Part shown: positions 32,900 to 41,281 of the stretch, piece after piece
Numbering within the stretch: the stretch's first letter is position 1
Layout: each line of letters starts with the position of its first letter
Assembly (NCBI GenBank): GCA_945949385.1
Contig: CAMFEL010000001.1
Coordinates: forward strand, 1-59,603
Length of the DNA stretch: 59,603 nt
Direction: 5' to 3'
Source of the DNA: an uncultured Clostridia bacterium
GTDB taxonomy: Bacteria; Bacillota; Clostridia; Oscillospirales; CAG-272
Made by a program: the position numbers and the translations under genes
Notes under the pieces: model-generated
Told to the model about the DNA's origin: nothing
Database searches by the model: none
What the model saw: only the letters and a program-made list of their open reading frames with translations

Positions 32900-33020
32900 G
32901 GGAAGCGAAAACAGCTTATAGAAGCCGATTTGAGTTTCCTGTACTTTCTCGGGCACAGGAGCTTGTCCGTACCACATGAACGCCTGCTGCTGCAAATATC
33001 AAATATTCGGAGGTGCTTAT

Positions 33021-33821
33021 ATGCTGCTGGCTGCCGATATCGGCAATACAAGTATCAGGTTTGCTCTTTTTGACGGCGACTGCGAAAAGCTTATTTACCG
33101 TTTTTCCGTTTCCTCACGCACCGAGCGCACATCCTGCGAATATGTTTTACTTATCGAGAGCTTCCTGAATTCATTTTTTTCAAAAAGCACTTCGAATTAT
33201 TCCGCTGCAGAACTTAATTCTTCGGTGATTTCTTCCGTTGTACCGCATATTACGGAGACGGTGTCGGAAGCGCTGAAAATAATTTGCAAAAAGCCGCCGT
33301 TTATAATCGGCGCGGGCACCCGAACCGGTTTTCCCATACGTATTGATGTACAGTCACAGCTTGGCGCTGACATCGTATCAAATACTTGTGCCGCATTTCG
33401 AATGTTCAAGCCTCCGTTTGCCGTAGTTGACATGGGTACGGCAACTACGGTAGCCTGCGTCGATTCCGAAGGCGCTCTGGTTGGTACAGTTATAGCTCCG
33501 GGAGCCGATGTATCCCTTAAAGCCTTGCTTAACAGCGCCGCGCTTCTGACAGATGTGCCGCTTAGCTGTCCCGACAAACTTATCGGTAAAAATTCCTATG
33601 ACAGTATCCGCAGCGGCGCTTTTTACGGCACCGTTTACGCAATTGACGGATTTATAAGAAATATTCGGGAGATGCTGTGTAAAGACGACGAAAAGCTTTC
33701 GCTTATAGGCACCGGCGGCTCTTCGCACCTGTTGGAGCATTGCAGAAACAAATTTACCGTTATACCCGACCTTACTCTGATCGGAGCGGCAGCTCTCTTC
33801 AGTTCAAATTGCGCAAAATAA
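33021..33821 (+). CDS. coaX: Type III pantothenate kinase
   Basis: 266 residues. The ASKHA-fold motifs of CoaX are visible: LLAADIGNTSIRFALF (phosphate loop), GAGTRTGFPIRID and SQLGADIVSNTCAAF with the catalytic Asp, VVDMGTATTVACV (second phosphate loop) and GTVIAPGADVSLKALL. It phosphorylates pantothenate as the first step to coenzyme A and is not feedback-inhibited by CoA, unlike CoaA. ATG 33021 follows CGGAGGTG; an upstream in-frame ATG (32976) has no site. Followed by a probable pantothenate-uptake subunit. Confidence 0.95.
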   Translation: MLLAADIGNTSIRFALFDGDCEKLIYRFSVSSRTERTSCEYVLLIESFLNSFFSKSTSNYSAAELNSSVISSVVPHITETVSEALKIICKKPPFIIGAGTRTGFPIRIDVQSQLGADIVSNTCAAFRMFKPPFAVVDMGTATTVACVDSEGALVGTVIAPGADVSLKALLNSAALLTDVPLSCPDKLIGKNSYDSIRSGAFYGTVYAIDGFIRNIREMLCKDDEKLSLIGTGGSSHLLEHCRNKFTVIPDLTLIGAAALFSSNCAK

Positions 33822-33824
33822 TAC

Positions 33825-33839
33825 TCAATTATACAAAAT
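33825..33839 (+). repeat. Second copy of the coaX-leader motif
   Basis: TCAATTATACAAAAT, identical over 15 bases to the arm at 32866-32880, lying three bases after the coaX stop and 150 bp before the ECF S-component start. The rest of that gap is AT-rich (ATATATAAC) and then carries small GC-rich dyads; no riboswitch class I know could be recognised there. Confidence 0.65.
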
Positions 33840-33988
33840 CCGCAAATGTTTTTGGATTTTTAAAATAAACAACTAAATATATAACACTTTAACGGTAATC
33901 CGGCTACGGCCTGATTATATAAATTTGCATACGCCTTACCGTCAAATGACGGACGGCAGTATTGAGGTTCAAGCCCTCGGAGGTGTTT

Positions 33989-34612
33989 ATGTCTTCAGTA
34001 AAAAAAGACACAAGAAAAAAAGTGAGCCTTATGGTTCAATTGGCTTTGCTCGCCGCACTTGAGGTTGTTCTTACTTTGGTTTATATACCAATCGGAACGA
34101 TCAATCTTAATTTCGGACTTGTTCCCATAGTAGTTGCGGCAGTACTTTTCGGCCCCGGCTACGGCGCTCTTATTGGCGGAGTCTCGGGAGTTGTGACAAT
34201 GATCCAGGTGCTGACCGGACAAAGCTATTTTTATGTGTTCCTTGTATCGCAGAATCCCGTCGCCGCTTCCCTTCTCTGCGTTGTAAAAACTGCCGCGGCG
34301 GGATTTTTGGCGGGACTTGTGTTCATTCTGTTTGAAAAATTTTCAAAGTTCAGGGTTGTCAATGTGCTTGCCGCCTCCGTCGTTTGTCCTGTTGTAAATA
34401 CCGGCATTTTCGCACTGGGAATGCTCACGATCTTCGGAAAAGCACTTATGGCAGATGAAGAGATCGGAACATGGACAACCGGCGGACTAATTGCGCTTGT
34501 ATTTGTAGTTCTCATCGGCATGAACTTCTTTGTAGAGCTTGCTCTCAACATAGTGGTTTGCCCTGCGATCAGCAAAGCTCTGTTTGCCGTAAAGCGTGCC
34601 CGTCGCGGCTGA
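33989..34612 (+). CDS. ECF transporter S component, probably pantothenate (PanT-like)
   Basis: 207 residues, six hydrophobic helices. The N-terminal helix VSLMVQLALLAALEVVLTLVYIPIG and LNFGLVPIVVAAVLFGPGYGALIGGVSG are the general S-component signature (first helix with small residues for docking to EcfT; F-GP--G-L-G loop). S components bind a vitamin and share the EcfAA'T energising module encoded elsewhere. Its position just after coaX and the shared upstream motif argue for pantothenate; that specificity is inference. ATG 33989 follows CGGAGGTG; a TTG at 33962 is unlikely. Confidence 0.82.
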   Translation: MSSVKKDTRKKVSLMVQLALLAALEVVLTLVYIPIGTINLNFGLVPIVVAAVLFGPGYGALIGGVSGVVTMIQVLTGQSYFYVFLVSQNPVAASLLCVVKTAAAGFLAGLVFILFEKFSKFRVVNVLAASVVCPVVNTGIFALGMLTIFGKALMADEEIGTWTTGGLIALVFVVLIGMNFFVELALNIVVCPAISKALFAVKRARRG

Positions 34613-34689
34613 TAATACAAATATTTTTAACACTTGCCGGTGTCAATACCGTAAACATATATTTTTGTCGCGCTGTTTTTTGTAAATAC

Positions 34690-34718
34690 TTGCTTTTTCG
34701 GCGATTGTGTGATATTAT
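34690..34718 (+). promoter_or_regulatory. Promoter of the flavodoxin-like gene
   Basis: TTGCTT (34690-34695), 17-bp spacer, TATTAT (34713-34718). The recurring motif ACTCAATTATACA (34730-34742) lies right at the expected start of the transcript, a common place for a repressor site. Confidence 0.55.
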
Positions 34719-34756
34719 AATTATATTAAACTCAATTATACATATCGGAGGTTCAT

Positions 34757-35203
34757 ATGGCAGCACCCAAGGTAAAAGTAAGAGTAATGCACTCTACAAA
34801 AAAGGCAAAGGTAAAGACATTTGCAACAGCAATCGCCGAGGCTTTCAAATGCATCGTAAACGATGTTCCCCCGGCTTATCCCTGCGACAAAGAGAGAGTG
34901 GTGTTCATCGGTATGACCATCAAGGACACCCCCAACGATCAGCTCCGTCTGTTCTGCCGCGAGCTTACTCCCCAGAGAGCGCAGAATGTGGCTCTGTTCG
35001 TAGACGGCCCCAAGAAAGAAGACAATAAGGGCCTTAGAACCATTATCGAAGTTCTTAAGGAAGCAGGAACAAATGTGCTTGAGGACGATATTTACTATGT
35101 AAACGGCGGCCCCGCTGTTTTCGGCGGCAAGAAGATCAGCCTTGAGGAGCGCACCGAAATCGTTCGCTGGGCTCAGGCTGTTGTGGACAAAGTTTCCGCA
35201 TAA
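34757..35203 (+). CDS. Flavodoxin-like fold protein
   Basis: 148 residues. The order of segments resembles flavodoxins: a first strand and helix (KVKVRVMHSTKKAKVKTFATAIAEAF), a second strand (DKERVVFIGMT), a third (QNVALFVDGPKK), and GTNVLEDDIYYVNGG before a final helix. The FMN phosphate loop (usually SxTGNT) is degraded to STKKAKVK, so flavin binding is uncertain. Strong CGGAGG site and biased codons suggest high expression. I do not recognise a specific function; a redox role would be inference. Confidence 0.55.
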   Translation: MAAPKVKVRVMHSTKKAKVKTFATAIAEAFKCIVNDVPPAYPCDKERVVFIGMTIKDTPNDQLRLFCRELTPQRAQNVALFVDGPKKEDNKGLRTIIEVLKEAGTNVLEDDIYYVNGGPAVFGGKKISLEERTEIVRWAQAVVDKVSA

Positions 35204-35217
35204 CATACAGTATTTTC

Positions 35218-35243
35218 AAAAGCCCGACATTGTCGGGCTTTTT
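35218..35243 (+). terminator. Intrinsic terminator after the flavodoxin-like gene
   Basis: AAAAGCCCGACA and TGTCGGGCTTTT form a near-perfect stem followed by TCC; 15 bases after the stop. Confidence 0.85.
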
Positions 35244-35301
35244 CCTATCTTTCGTTATCTTTGGGCAAAAAACAGTTTTTTCAAAAAGTTCAATAAAACT
35301 A

Positions 35302-35330
35302 TTGACATATACTCCGACGGATGCTATACT
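35302..35330 (+). promoter_or_regulatory. Sigma-A promoter of the ylxM-ffh operon, with small dyad at the transcript start
   Basis: TTGACA (35302-35307), 17-bp spacer, TATACT (35325-35330). Right after it, GTAAAG (35333-35338) and CTTTAC (35346-35351) form a short dyad over the expected transcription start. Confidence 0.8.
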
Positions 35331-35365
35331 ATGTAAAGTGATTTGCTTTACAGGAAGGTGAGGGT

Positions 35366-35719
35366 ATGTTCACAAAGGATATGCACATATCCCTGCTTCT
35401 TGATTTTTACGGCGATATTTTGCCGCAGCGCCGATACGAAATGACCAGCCTGTATTATAATGACGATCTGTCACTTGCCGAAATAGCGGAGATATGCGGC
35501 ATCTCCCGCCAAGGTGTCAGGGACGCTGTCAAAAAAAGCGAGAGTGAGCTTCGGGAGCTTGAAGAAAAGCTGGGACTTTGTGCAAGATTCACGGTTCTCA
35601 AATCACAGCTTAAAGAAATTTCCGGGGAAATACGCGCACTGCAAAGCGATGAAATGTCCCCTACACTTCGCGAGCGGCTGAAAGCTGTTGCCGACAGCCT
35701 CGAAACCTTAAACATATAA
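35366..35719 (+). CDS. ylxM: YlxM-type HTH protein associated with SRP
   Basis: 117 residues. A helix-turn-helix with LLLDFYGDILPQRRYEMTSLYYNDDLSLAEIAEICGISRQGVRDAVKKSE matches the UPF0122/YlxM family (sigma-70 region 4-like). The remainder is an amphipathic, coiled-coil-like helix to residue 117. In Streptococcus YlxM binds the SRP and affects Ffh GTPase; its constant location directly before ffh is seen here (16-bp gap). ATG follows GGAAGGTGAGGG. Confidence 0.9.
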   Translation: MFTKDMHISLLLDFYGDILPQRRYEMTSLYYNDDLSLAEIAEICGISRQGVRDAVKKSESELRELEEKLGLCARFTVLKSQLKEISGEIRALQSDEMSPTLRERLKAVADSLETLNI

Positions 35720-35735
35720 ACTAACGGAGGATGCC

Positions 35736-37067
35736 ATGTTTTCAAGCCTAAGCGAAAAACTTAACAGGGCTCTCGGCAAATTCCGCAACAAGGGCAAGCT
35801 TACGGAAGCCGATATAAAAGAAGGAATGCGCGAAATAAAGCTTGCGCTTCTTGAGGCAGATGTCAGCTTTAAGGTAGCGAAAGACTTTGTCAAGGATGTA
35901 TCCGAGCGTGCCGTTGGCACCGAGGTCATGGAAAGCCTTGTGCCCTCACAGCAAATTGTAAAAATTGTTAACGAAGAGCTTATAAAGCTTATGGGTTCGT
36001 CCCGCGCAAAGCTTGAAATAGCTTCAAACCCGCCTACCGTCATTATGATGTGCGGTCTGCAGGGCGCGGGTAAAACCACTCATTGCGCAAAGCTTGCCGC
36101 TATGTATAAAAAGCAGGGCAAAAATCCTCTGCTTGTAGCCTGCGATGTCTACCGCCCCGCAGCAATCAAACAGCTTCAGGTTGTGGGCGAGCAGGTTGGC
36201 GTTCCCGTATTTGAAATGGGCGCCGGAGATCCCGTAAAAATAGCAGCCGAGGGCGTTAAATACGCAAAGAAGAGCGGCTATGATATGGTGTTTATCGACA
36301 CCGCCGGCAGACTTCATGTTGACGAAACTCTGATGAAGGAGCTTTCCGAAATAAAGAAAGCCATAGAGCCTACGGAGATCCTGCTTGTTATCGACGCCAT
36401 GCTGGGTCAGGACGCCGTAAATGTTGCAAGTTCCTTCAACGAGCTGCTTGATATTACAGGCGTTATCCTTACAAAGCTTGACGGCGACACCCGCGGCGGC
36501 GCGGCACTGTCGGTAAGACACACTACCGGAAAGCCTATAAAATTCGTGGGTACGGGTGAAAAACTTGACGCCATCGAGCCCTTTTATCCCGACAGAATGG
36601 CGTCCAGAATACTGGGCATGGGCGATGTGCTCACTCTTATCGAAAAAGCCGAGCAGGCAGTTGACGAAAAGAAAGCGGCAGAGCTTGAGCGAAAGCTTCG
36701 CGAAAACAGCTTTACCCTGTCTGATTATCTGGATCAGCTCCGTCAGCTTAAAAATATGGGCAGCCTTGACGCTCTTGTAGGTATGATCCCCGGTATGAAC
36801 AAAGGCGCGCTCAGGGACGCCAAGATCGACGAAGGAGCAATGGCGCGCACCGAAGCCATAATCCTTTCAATGACCGAAAAAGAGCGTAACCGTCCCGATA
36901 TTATCAACGGCTCCCGCCGCAAGCGCATTGCCGCCGGCAGCGGAACAAGCGTTGAAGAGGTCAACAGGCTTATGAAGCAGTACGACCAGATGAACAAAAT
37001 GTTCAAGCAGCTCAATTCCATGGGCAAAAAAGGTAAAAAGAGGATGAAAATGCCGTTTAACTTTTAA
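35736..37067 (+). CDS. ffh: Signal recognition particle protein Ffh
   Basis: 443 residues. N domain (LSEKLNRALGKFRNKGKL and LALLEADVSFKVAKDFV), GTPase G domain with GLQGAGKTTHCAKLA, DTAGRLHVDE and TKLDGDTRGGAALS, and the Met-rich M domain (MGSLDALVGMIPGM, SRRKRIAAGSGTSVEEVNRLMKQY, KKGKKRMKMPF). It binds signal peptides of nascent chains and 4.5S/scRNA and docks with FtsY. Length is standard. The RNA gene itself is not in this window. Followed by rpsP after 45 bp. Confidence 0.97.
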   Translation: MFSSLSEKLNRALGKFRNKGKLTEADIKEGMREIKLALLEADVSFKVAKDFVKDVSERAVGTEVMESLVPSQQIVKIVNEELIKLMGSSRAKLEIASNPPTVIMMCGLQGAGKTTHCAKLAAMYKKQGKNPLLVACDVYRPAAIKQLQVVGEQVGVPVFEMGAGDPVKIAAEGVKYAKKSGYDMVFIDTAGRLHVDETLMKELSEIKKAIEPTEILLVIDAMLGQDAVNVASSFNELLDITGVILTKLDGDTRGGAALSVRHTTGKPIKFVGTGEKLDAIEPFYPDRMASRILGMGDVLTLIEKAEQAVDEKKAAELERKLRENSFTLSDYLDQLRQLKNMGSLDALVGMIPGMNKGALRDAKIDEGAMARTEAIILSMTEKERNRPDIINGSRRKRIAAGSGTSVEEVNRLMKQYDQMNKMFKQLNSMGKKGKKRMKMPFNF

Positions 37068-37112
37068 CGGGTTTTTATATAAAAATTATATTTATTTTCG
37101 GAGGAAAAACAA

Positions 37113-37355
37113 ATGGTTAAGATCAGACTCAGAAGAATGGGCGCAAAGAAGTCTCCCTTCTACCGTGTTGTCGTTGCAGACAGCCGTTATCCCCGCGACG
37201 GTCGTTTTATTGAGGAGGTCGGTACTTACGATCCTATGACCGAACCCGCAACCGTAAAGCTTAACACGGAAAAAATCAAGGATTGGATCTCCAAGGGCGC
37301 ACAGCCTACCGACACCGTAAAGGCTCTTATCGACAACTACTCCGACGCTGAGTAA
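37113..37355 (+). CDS. rpsP: 30S ribosomal protein S16
   Basis: 80 residues. VKIRLRRMGAKKSPFYRVVVADSRYPRDGRFIEEVGTYDP is the conserved S16 core, binding 16S rRNA in the 30S body. Located between ffh and khpA, the usual Firmicutes order. GGAGG site 11 bases before the ATG. Confidence 0.98.
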   Translation: MVKIRLRRMGAKKSPFYRVVVADSRYPRDGRFIEEVGTYDPMTEPATVKLNTEKIKDWISKGAQPTDTVKALIDNYSDAE

Positions 37356-37375
37356 TTCGGCGGGGAGGATGTTCG

Positions 37376-37612
37376 ATGATTGATCTTGTACGTCTTCTTG
37401 AAGACATTGCGAAATCTATCGTTGACAATCCTGACCAGGTCAAGGTGACGCAGGAGATCAACGATGATACCGTCACCCTTACCCTCAAGGTCGCAGAAAG
37501 CGATATGGGTATGGTTATCGGCAAGCACGGCAATATTGCAAAAGCTATCCGTACCGTTACCAAGGCCGCCGCAAAACTGGGCGACATGAAGGTCACGGTT
37601 GAGATCAGATAA
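37376..37612 (+). CDS. khpA: KH-domain RNA-binding protein KhpA
   Basis: 78 residues, a single KH domain: LVRLLEDIAKSIVDNPDQVKV, then the GxxG loop in MVIGKHGNIAKAIRTVTKAAA and a final strand. KhpA forms a heterodimer with KhpB (Jag) that binds many RNAs and affects cell division and elongation in Gram-positives. It starts 20 bp after rpsP. In many Firmicutes rimM, trmD and rplS come next; here a terminator and an unrelated minus-strand operon follow. Confidence 0.95.
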   Translation: MIDLVRLLEDIAKSIVDNPDQVKVTQEINDDTVTLTLKVAESDMGMVIGKHGNIAKAIRTVTKAAAKLGDMKVTVEIR

Positions 37613-37622
37613 ACTGCAAAAG

Positions 37623-37649
37623 AAAAAACCGCCCTCGGGCGGTTTTTTT
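37623..37649. terminator. Bidirectional terminator between khpA and the catabolic operon
   Basis: AAAACCGCCC, TC, GGGCGGTTTT with an A-run before and seven Ts after. It can end both the ffh operon (+) and the minus-strand eight-gene operon. Confidence 0.9.
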
Positions 37650-37693
37650 CTGTAATTTAACATATCAAAACGAAGAACTTAACCGTTATGTAT

Positions 37694-38656
37694 TCAAACA
37701 TCAATCTCATCGAGATTTACCGCACGGCCGCCCTCGTTTCTGCTGCGAAGCCCGGCAATAATGATCTTCATCATTTCAACGGAATCGCTGAAGGCAACAG
37801 GCTCCTCACCTGTGCGCAGCCATTTGACAAACAGATCAAGCTGCTTTTTGAAAGCGTAATAGGAATCCTCGCAGTCAAGGTACTTTGAGCCGCGGCTTCC
37901 TATAATAAGCATACCAGCACCCGCCATGCCAATTCCCTGAGGAATATCCACACGGCAGCCGTTTTTATGCACAAGATGAACCTGTGCCTGCTCGTATGTG
38001 CCCGTGTTCTGAACAGACACAAAGCCGCTGCCAAGCAAGGGATACATCTGTTCTACGGCGTGAATACCGTAAGTCTCCCACTTTTTCGGCATGGGCGCAC
38101 AAATATACATAAGCTTTCCCATTTCATAAGTATGACCGTAGTAGGGCTCAAACTCCTTTGCATATCTCATGCAGGAGGAAGTAATAAACTGCTTTCCCTC
38201 ACGCCTCCAGTTAACAAAGGTGCGAAGATCCTCCTCGGTGTTTACAAGAGGCTTGTCAATAAACATGGGGAGCCCGGCGTCAAGAAAAGGCTTGCAGCGA
38301 TCAACATGCTCGTTCCCGTCATCGGTAGCGCAGATAACCGCGTCCACCTGTCCCAGCATTTCAATGGGATCATCCACAACATTGGGTATGCAGGACGCCT
38401 TTGCCATATGCTCAGCCATTTTTCTGTCGGCATATCCGGTACAGCAAATATGGGTAATATGCGCCCCTGGGATGCCGAAAGTCTCGGGCGGCTGCTTGTA
38501 CAAATAATCGGGAATTACAGGAAAAGGACATTCATCCATATATTCCTTGTTATAGCCGTTGAACATGGCGCTCCAGGAGTAGGGGTGTCCGTTACCCTCG
38601 GTCATACCGAGAATTCCGATTTTAAGCTCCTTATCGCCAAGGGGAAGCTTTGCCAT
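37694..38656 (-). CDS. Gfo/Idh/MocA-like oxidoreductase
   Basis: 320 residues. The N-terminal part has a Rossmann-like layout with LKIGILGMTEGNGHPYSWS, so the usual GxGxxG nucleotide loop is altered. AVICATDDGNEHVDRCKPFLDAG and MFIDKPLVNTEEDLRTFV correspond to the Gfo/Idh helix and the EKP motif (here DKP). The C-terminal half has YEPYYGHTYEMGKL-like strands of the second domain. Members oxidise or reduce sugars or inositols with NAD(P). It is the last gene of the operon, 56 bp after the aldo/keto reductase. Substrate unknown. Confidence 0.75.
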   Translation of the reverse strand: MAKLPLGDKELKIGILGMTEGNGHPYSWSAMFNGYNKEYMDECPFPVIPDYLYKQPPETFGIPGAHITHICCTGYADRKMAEHMAKASCIPNVVDDPIEMLGQVDAVICATDDGNEHVDRCKPFLDAGLPMFIDKPLVNTEEDLRTFVNWRREGKQFITSSCMRYAKEFEPYYGHTYEMGKLMYICAPMPKKWETYGIHAVEQMYPLLGSGFVSVQNTGTYEQAQVHLVHKNGCRVDIPQGIGMAGAGMLIIGSRGSKYLDCEDSYYAFKKQLDLFVKWLRTGEEPVAFSDSVEMMKIIIAGLRSRNEGGRAVNLDEIDV

Positions 38657-38712
38657 AATGATTACCTTCTTTCGATATTAGGTATTTATGTTATAAAAAT
38701 AAATTCAGCAAG

Positions 38713-39648
38713 TTACTTTTTCGGACGGGACAGAACCTTCATAATTTCGGGGATGTTCACATCTCTGAAGGTCTCTCTGATAGCCGCGGCGGTGTCCTCA
38801 CTGACAGAAGGAGCGGCGAAATACGCAGCGTTTGCGGCTACCTGTTCCTTAGTGTCGGCGCCCAGCACAAGGCTTGCAATACCGGGAATGTCACGCATAA
38901 AGGATATAGCCATTTCCGCAATGCTCATACCCTCTTTCTCGGCAAACTCACGCAGCTTTATTATCTTCGGCTTTGCGTGCTCGCAAAGAATAGGATCCGT
39001 GATCTTTTCGGGGTCAAGGAAAAACAGGCCCTGTAAAAATACGCTTCGAACAAAAACAGTATAGCCGCGGCGGCTGAGCTCGTCAACGGTACCGTCGTTA
39101 ATAAGGCGCTGATCGAAAATGCTCATAGGTATCTGCGTTGCGGTATACTCCGGATAGTTAAACATAAGCCTGATGTCCTCTGCAGTATACACGGAAACGC
39201 CCACCATATCCGTATAGCCTCTTTTTATAAGTCCCTGCATGGTCTTAGCGCACAGCTCGGGCTTAAAACGGAGGTTTGCGGCGTTGTGGAGCATAATATT
39301 GTCCACCTTATTAACACCGAGTCTTTGCAGAGAGGCCTCGGCACTCTCCACAATAAACTTTTCCACCTCGGCGTCGCTACCCTCCTCTATCATGGGCACC
39401 TTAGTGGTTATAAAAGGCTTGTTCTCAACACCTGCAAGAAAATGTCCCAGCACATCCTCGGAATTTCCGTAAGCGCGTGCGGTATCAAGGCTGTTTACAC
39501 CGCTTTCAAGAGCCGCACCCAGCATTTCCATACTCTGCTCTTCTTTAGGCTGACCGTTTTCATTGGCAATACCGTAGTTCATACCGAGCTGAACGGTACC
39601 CAAAGTCATTTTAGAAATTTTCTTGCCGCCGATCTCAGTATAAAGCAT
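38713..39648 (-). CDS. Aldo/keto reductase
   Basis: 311 residues. The catalytic tetrad can be placed: Asp and Tyr in NSLDTARAYGNSEDVLG, Lys in FITTKVP and His in NIMLHNAANL. MTLGTVQLGMNYGIAN is the typical first strand. The C-terminal NADP segment is FMRDIPGIASLVLGADTKEQV. The layout resembles sugar dehydrogenases/reductases of the D-threo-aldose type. ATG 39648 follows GGAAGG and overlaps the aldolase stop as TAATG, so the two are coupled. In frame, the open region extends to 39702 without a ribosome site. Confidence 0.87.
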   Translation of the reverse strand: MLYTEIGGKKISKMTLGTVQLGMNYGIANENGQPKEEQSMEMLGAALESGVNSLDTARAYGNSEDVLGHFLAGVENKPFITTKVPMIEEGSDAEVEKFIVESAEASLQRLGVNKVDNIMLHNAANLRFKPELCAKTMQGLIKRGYTDMVGVSVYTAEDIRLMFNYPEYTATQIPMSIFDQRLINDGTVDELSRRGYTVFVRSVFLQGLFFLDPEKITDPILCEHAKPKIIKLREFAEKEGMSIAEMAISFMRDIPGIASLVLGADTKEQVAANAAYFAAPSVSEDTAAAIRETFRDVNIPEIMKVLSRPKK

Positions 39649-40433
39649 TATTTTATCTTCCTTCCGCTGATGTTTCTCACAATATTTCTGTAATACTGCC
39701 ACAGACCGACAACATCGGCGCCTGCGGAGATAAAGGTGTAGCCCATATCCACAAGCTCGTCAAAGTTAGCGGGGCCGCCGGTGGTACCTGCCCACTTTCC
39801 GTGACGGCGGGCACATTCCGCAATTTTTTTGCGCGCCTCGCAAACCTCAGGAAGCTCACACTCGTAAGGATGCCCTATTCCCTGACTAAAGTCGGCGGGA
39901 CCGAAGAATATCATATCAATTCCGGGAAGAGCGCAGATCTCCTCAAGCTCCGCCATGGGCTCCGGATCCTCTATCTGAACTATTACGAAACGCTCTTCGT
40001 TTGCGGTCTTAACATATTCCTGCTCGTTAACAAGGCAGTACTTGCCGTCGGCGTTGCCGCCGTCGATGGGTCTGCGTCCCACGGGATGGAATTTTGTATA
40101 GTAAACGATTTTCTTAGCCTCTTCAAGACTCATCAAATGGGGCACCATAATGCCGGCGGAATCGCCCTCAAGCGGACGGACAATATCGCTGTAACAGCCC
40201 TTTGACACTCTGGTAAGCACATCAACATCGTAGCATTTTGCGCTTCTGACGGCGTTTTCGATAAATGACCAATCGCTCGGAATGTGCTCCATATCCACCC
40301 AAACGCAGTCAAAGCCGCACATTGCCGCAATCTCAACATCGCGCTGATCCGCCAGATTGATCTTCACGCAGGTTGCCACATTTCCGCTTCTCATCTGTCT
40401 CAGCACCCTGCTCTGTCTCATATGAAATTCCAT
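39648..40433 (-). CDS. HpcH/HpaI family aldolase
   Basis: 261 residues, class II pyruvate aldolase TIM barrel. Conserved features: FDCVWVDMEHIPSDW (catalytic His), GIMVPHLMSLEEAKKIV, PVGRRPIDGG, VQIEDPEPM (metal Glu), DMIFFGPADFSQGIGHP (metal Asp). Relatives cleave 2-keto-3-deoxy acids such as 4-hydroxy-2-oxoheptanedioate, 2-keto-3-deoxyrhamnonate or 2-dehydro-3-deoxyglucarate to pyruvate (or a derivative) plus an aldehyde. The chosen ATG (40433) follows GGAAAGGAAT; an upstream TTG is inside that site. It sits in the middle of the operon. Confidence 0.88.
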   Translation of the reverse strand: MEFHMRQSRVLRQMRSGNVATCVKINLADQRDVEIAAMCGFDCVWVDMEHIPSDWSFIENAVRSAKCYDVDVLTRVSKGCYSDIVRPLEGDSAGIMVPHLMSLEEAKKIVYYTKFHPVGRRPIDGGNADGKYCLVNEQEYVKTANEERFVIVQIEDPEPMAELEEICALPGIDMIFFGPADFSQGIGHPYECELPEVCEARKKIAECARRHGKWAGTTGGPANFDELVDMGYTFISAGADVVGLWQYYRNIVRNISGRKIK

Positions 40434-40467
40434 AGTAATATTCCTTTCCAAGCTCTGCCGGTCTTAT

Positions 40468-41268
40468 TTAACGGGCGGTGTAGCCGCCGTCCACATTGAT
40501 TCCGGCACCCGTAATATAAGAGGAAGCGTCGGAAGCAAGAAAAACAAGCACGCCCTGAATGTCATTTTCATCAGCCATTCTGCCCAGATACGTCATTTTG
40601 GCATATCTCTCCAGAAACTCGGGATTCTGATGGTTAAACAGACCGCCCAGATTGAGGCAGTTTACGCGTACACCGGCTTTGCCGTATCTTCCCGCCATGA
40701 AGCGGGTAAGATTAAGCATGCCGCCCTTGTGGAAGAAATAATCGGGAGCGTCAATTGCGTCCATCTCGGGATGTCCCTCGTAAAGATAAGGATTGGAGCC
40801 GCAAATACCCATATATGAGCCGATGTTTATAATGCTGCCTCCGCCGCATTTTTCCATGTGGTCACCGAAAGCACGGGTTATGGCGAAAAGTCCGGTGGCG
40901 TTGACAGCCATAGACTTAGCAAAGTCCTCAAGAGGTGCCTCATAATCGTGCATGGGACGCAGAACGGAGTTGTTCACAAGTATATCCACGCGGCCGTTTT
41001 GCTTTATCATTCTGTCAAGAAGTGCCTTTATACTCTCCTCGTCCTCCTGATCGTAGCAGTCGGCATACACCTTATCGTAGCCCATGGAATTAAGCTCGTC
41101 GCAAAACTCCTTGCATTTTTCAAGTCCGCGGGAAGCACAGCAAACAGTTGCGCCCGCGTCGGCAAGAGCAATGACCATCTGCTTGCCGTAATAGCCGGAG
41201 CCGCCCGTCACAAGGGCGGTCTTTCCGTCAAGTCTGAATCTGTCGATAATATTGGCTTTGTTATACAT
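40468..41268 (-). CDS. Short-chain dehydrogenase/reductase
   Basis: 266 residues. The NAD(P) loop is LVTGGSGYYGKQMVIALADAG, followed by VDILVNNSVLRP (NNAG motif as NNSV). The active-site Ser is probably in IINIGSYMG, and the Tyr-x3-Lys is YFFHKGG. The end is GAGINVDGGYTAR. The family here resembles gluconate 5-dehydrogenase/2-deoxy-gluconate 3-dehydrogenase enzymes, which act on sugar acids. An insertion between the Ser and Tyr (NPYLYEGHPEMDAIDAPD) is unusual and may shape the substrate pocket. Starts 13 bp after the ceramidase-like gene. Confidence 0.88.
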   Translation of the reverse strand: MYNKANIIDRFRLDGKTALVTGGSGYYGKQMVIALADAGATVCCASRGLEKCKEFCDELNSMGYDKVYADCYDQEDEESIKALLDRMIKQNGRVDILVNNSVLRPMHDYEAPLEDFAKSMAVNATGLFAITRAFGDHMEKCGGGSIINIGSYMGICGSNPYLYEGHPEMDAIDAPDYFFHKGGMLNLTRFMAGRYGKAGVRVNCLNLGGLFNHQNPEFLERYAKMTYLGRMADENDIQGVLVFLASDASSYITGAGINVDGGYTAR

Positions 41269-41281
41269 ATAAGCCGTCTCC

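Noticed and set aside
33840..33988. A preQ1 or other known riboswitch upstream of the ECF S component
   Set aside because: The GAGGTTC-AAG-CCCTC stretch is suggestive, but the pseudoknot elements and A-rich tail of preQ1 classes are not present; it is better explained as a short dyad next to the ribosome site.
37967..39064. A 365-codon plus-strand frame opposite the Gfo/Idh and aldo/keto reductase genes
   Set aside because: It crosses two real genes with clear motifs and has no ribosome site or recognisable domain.
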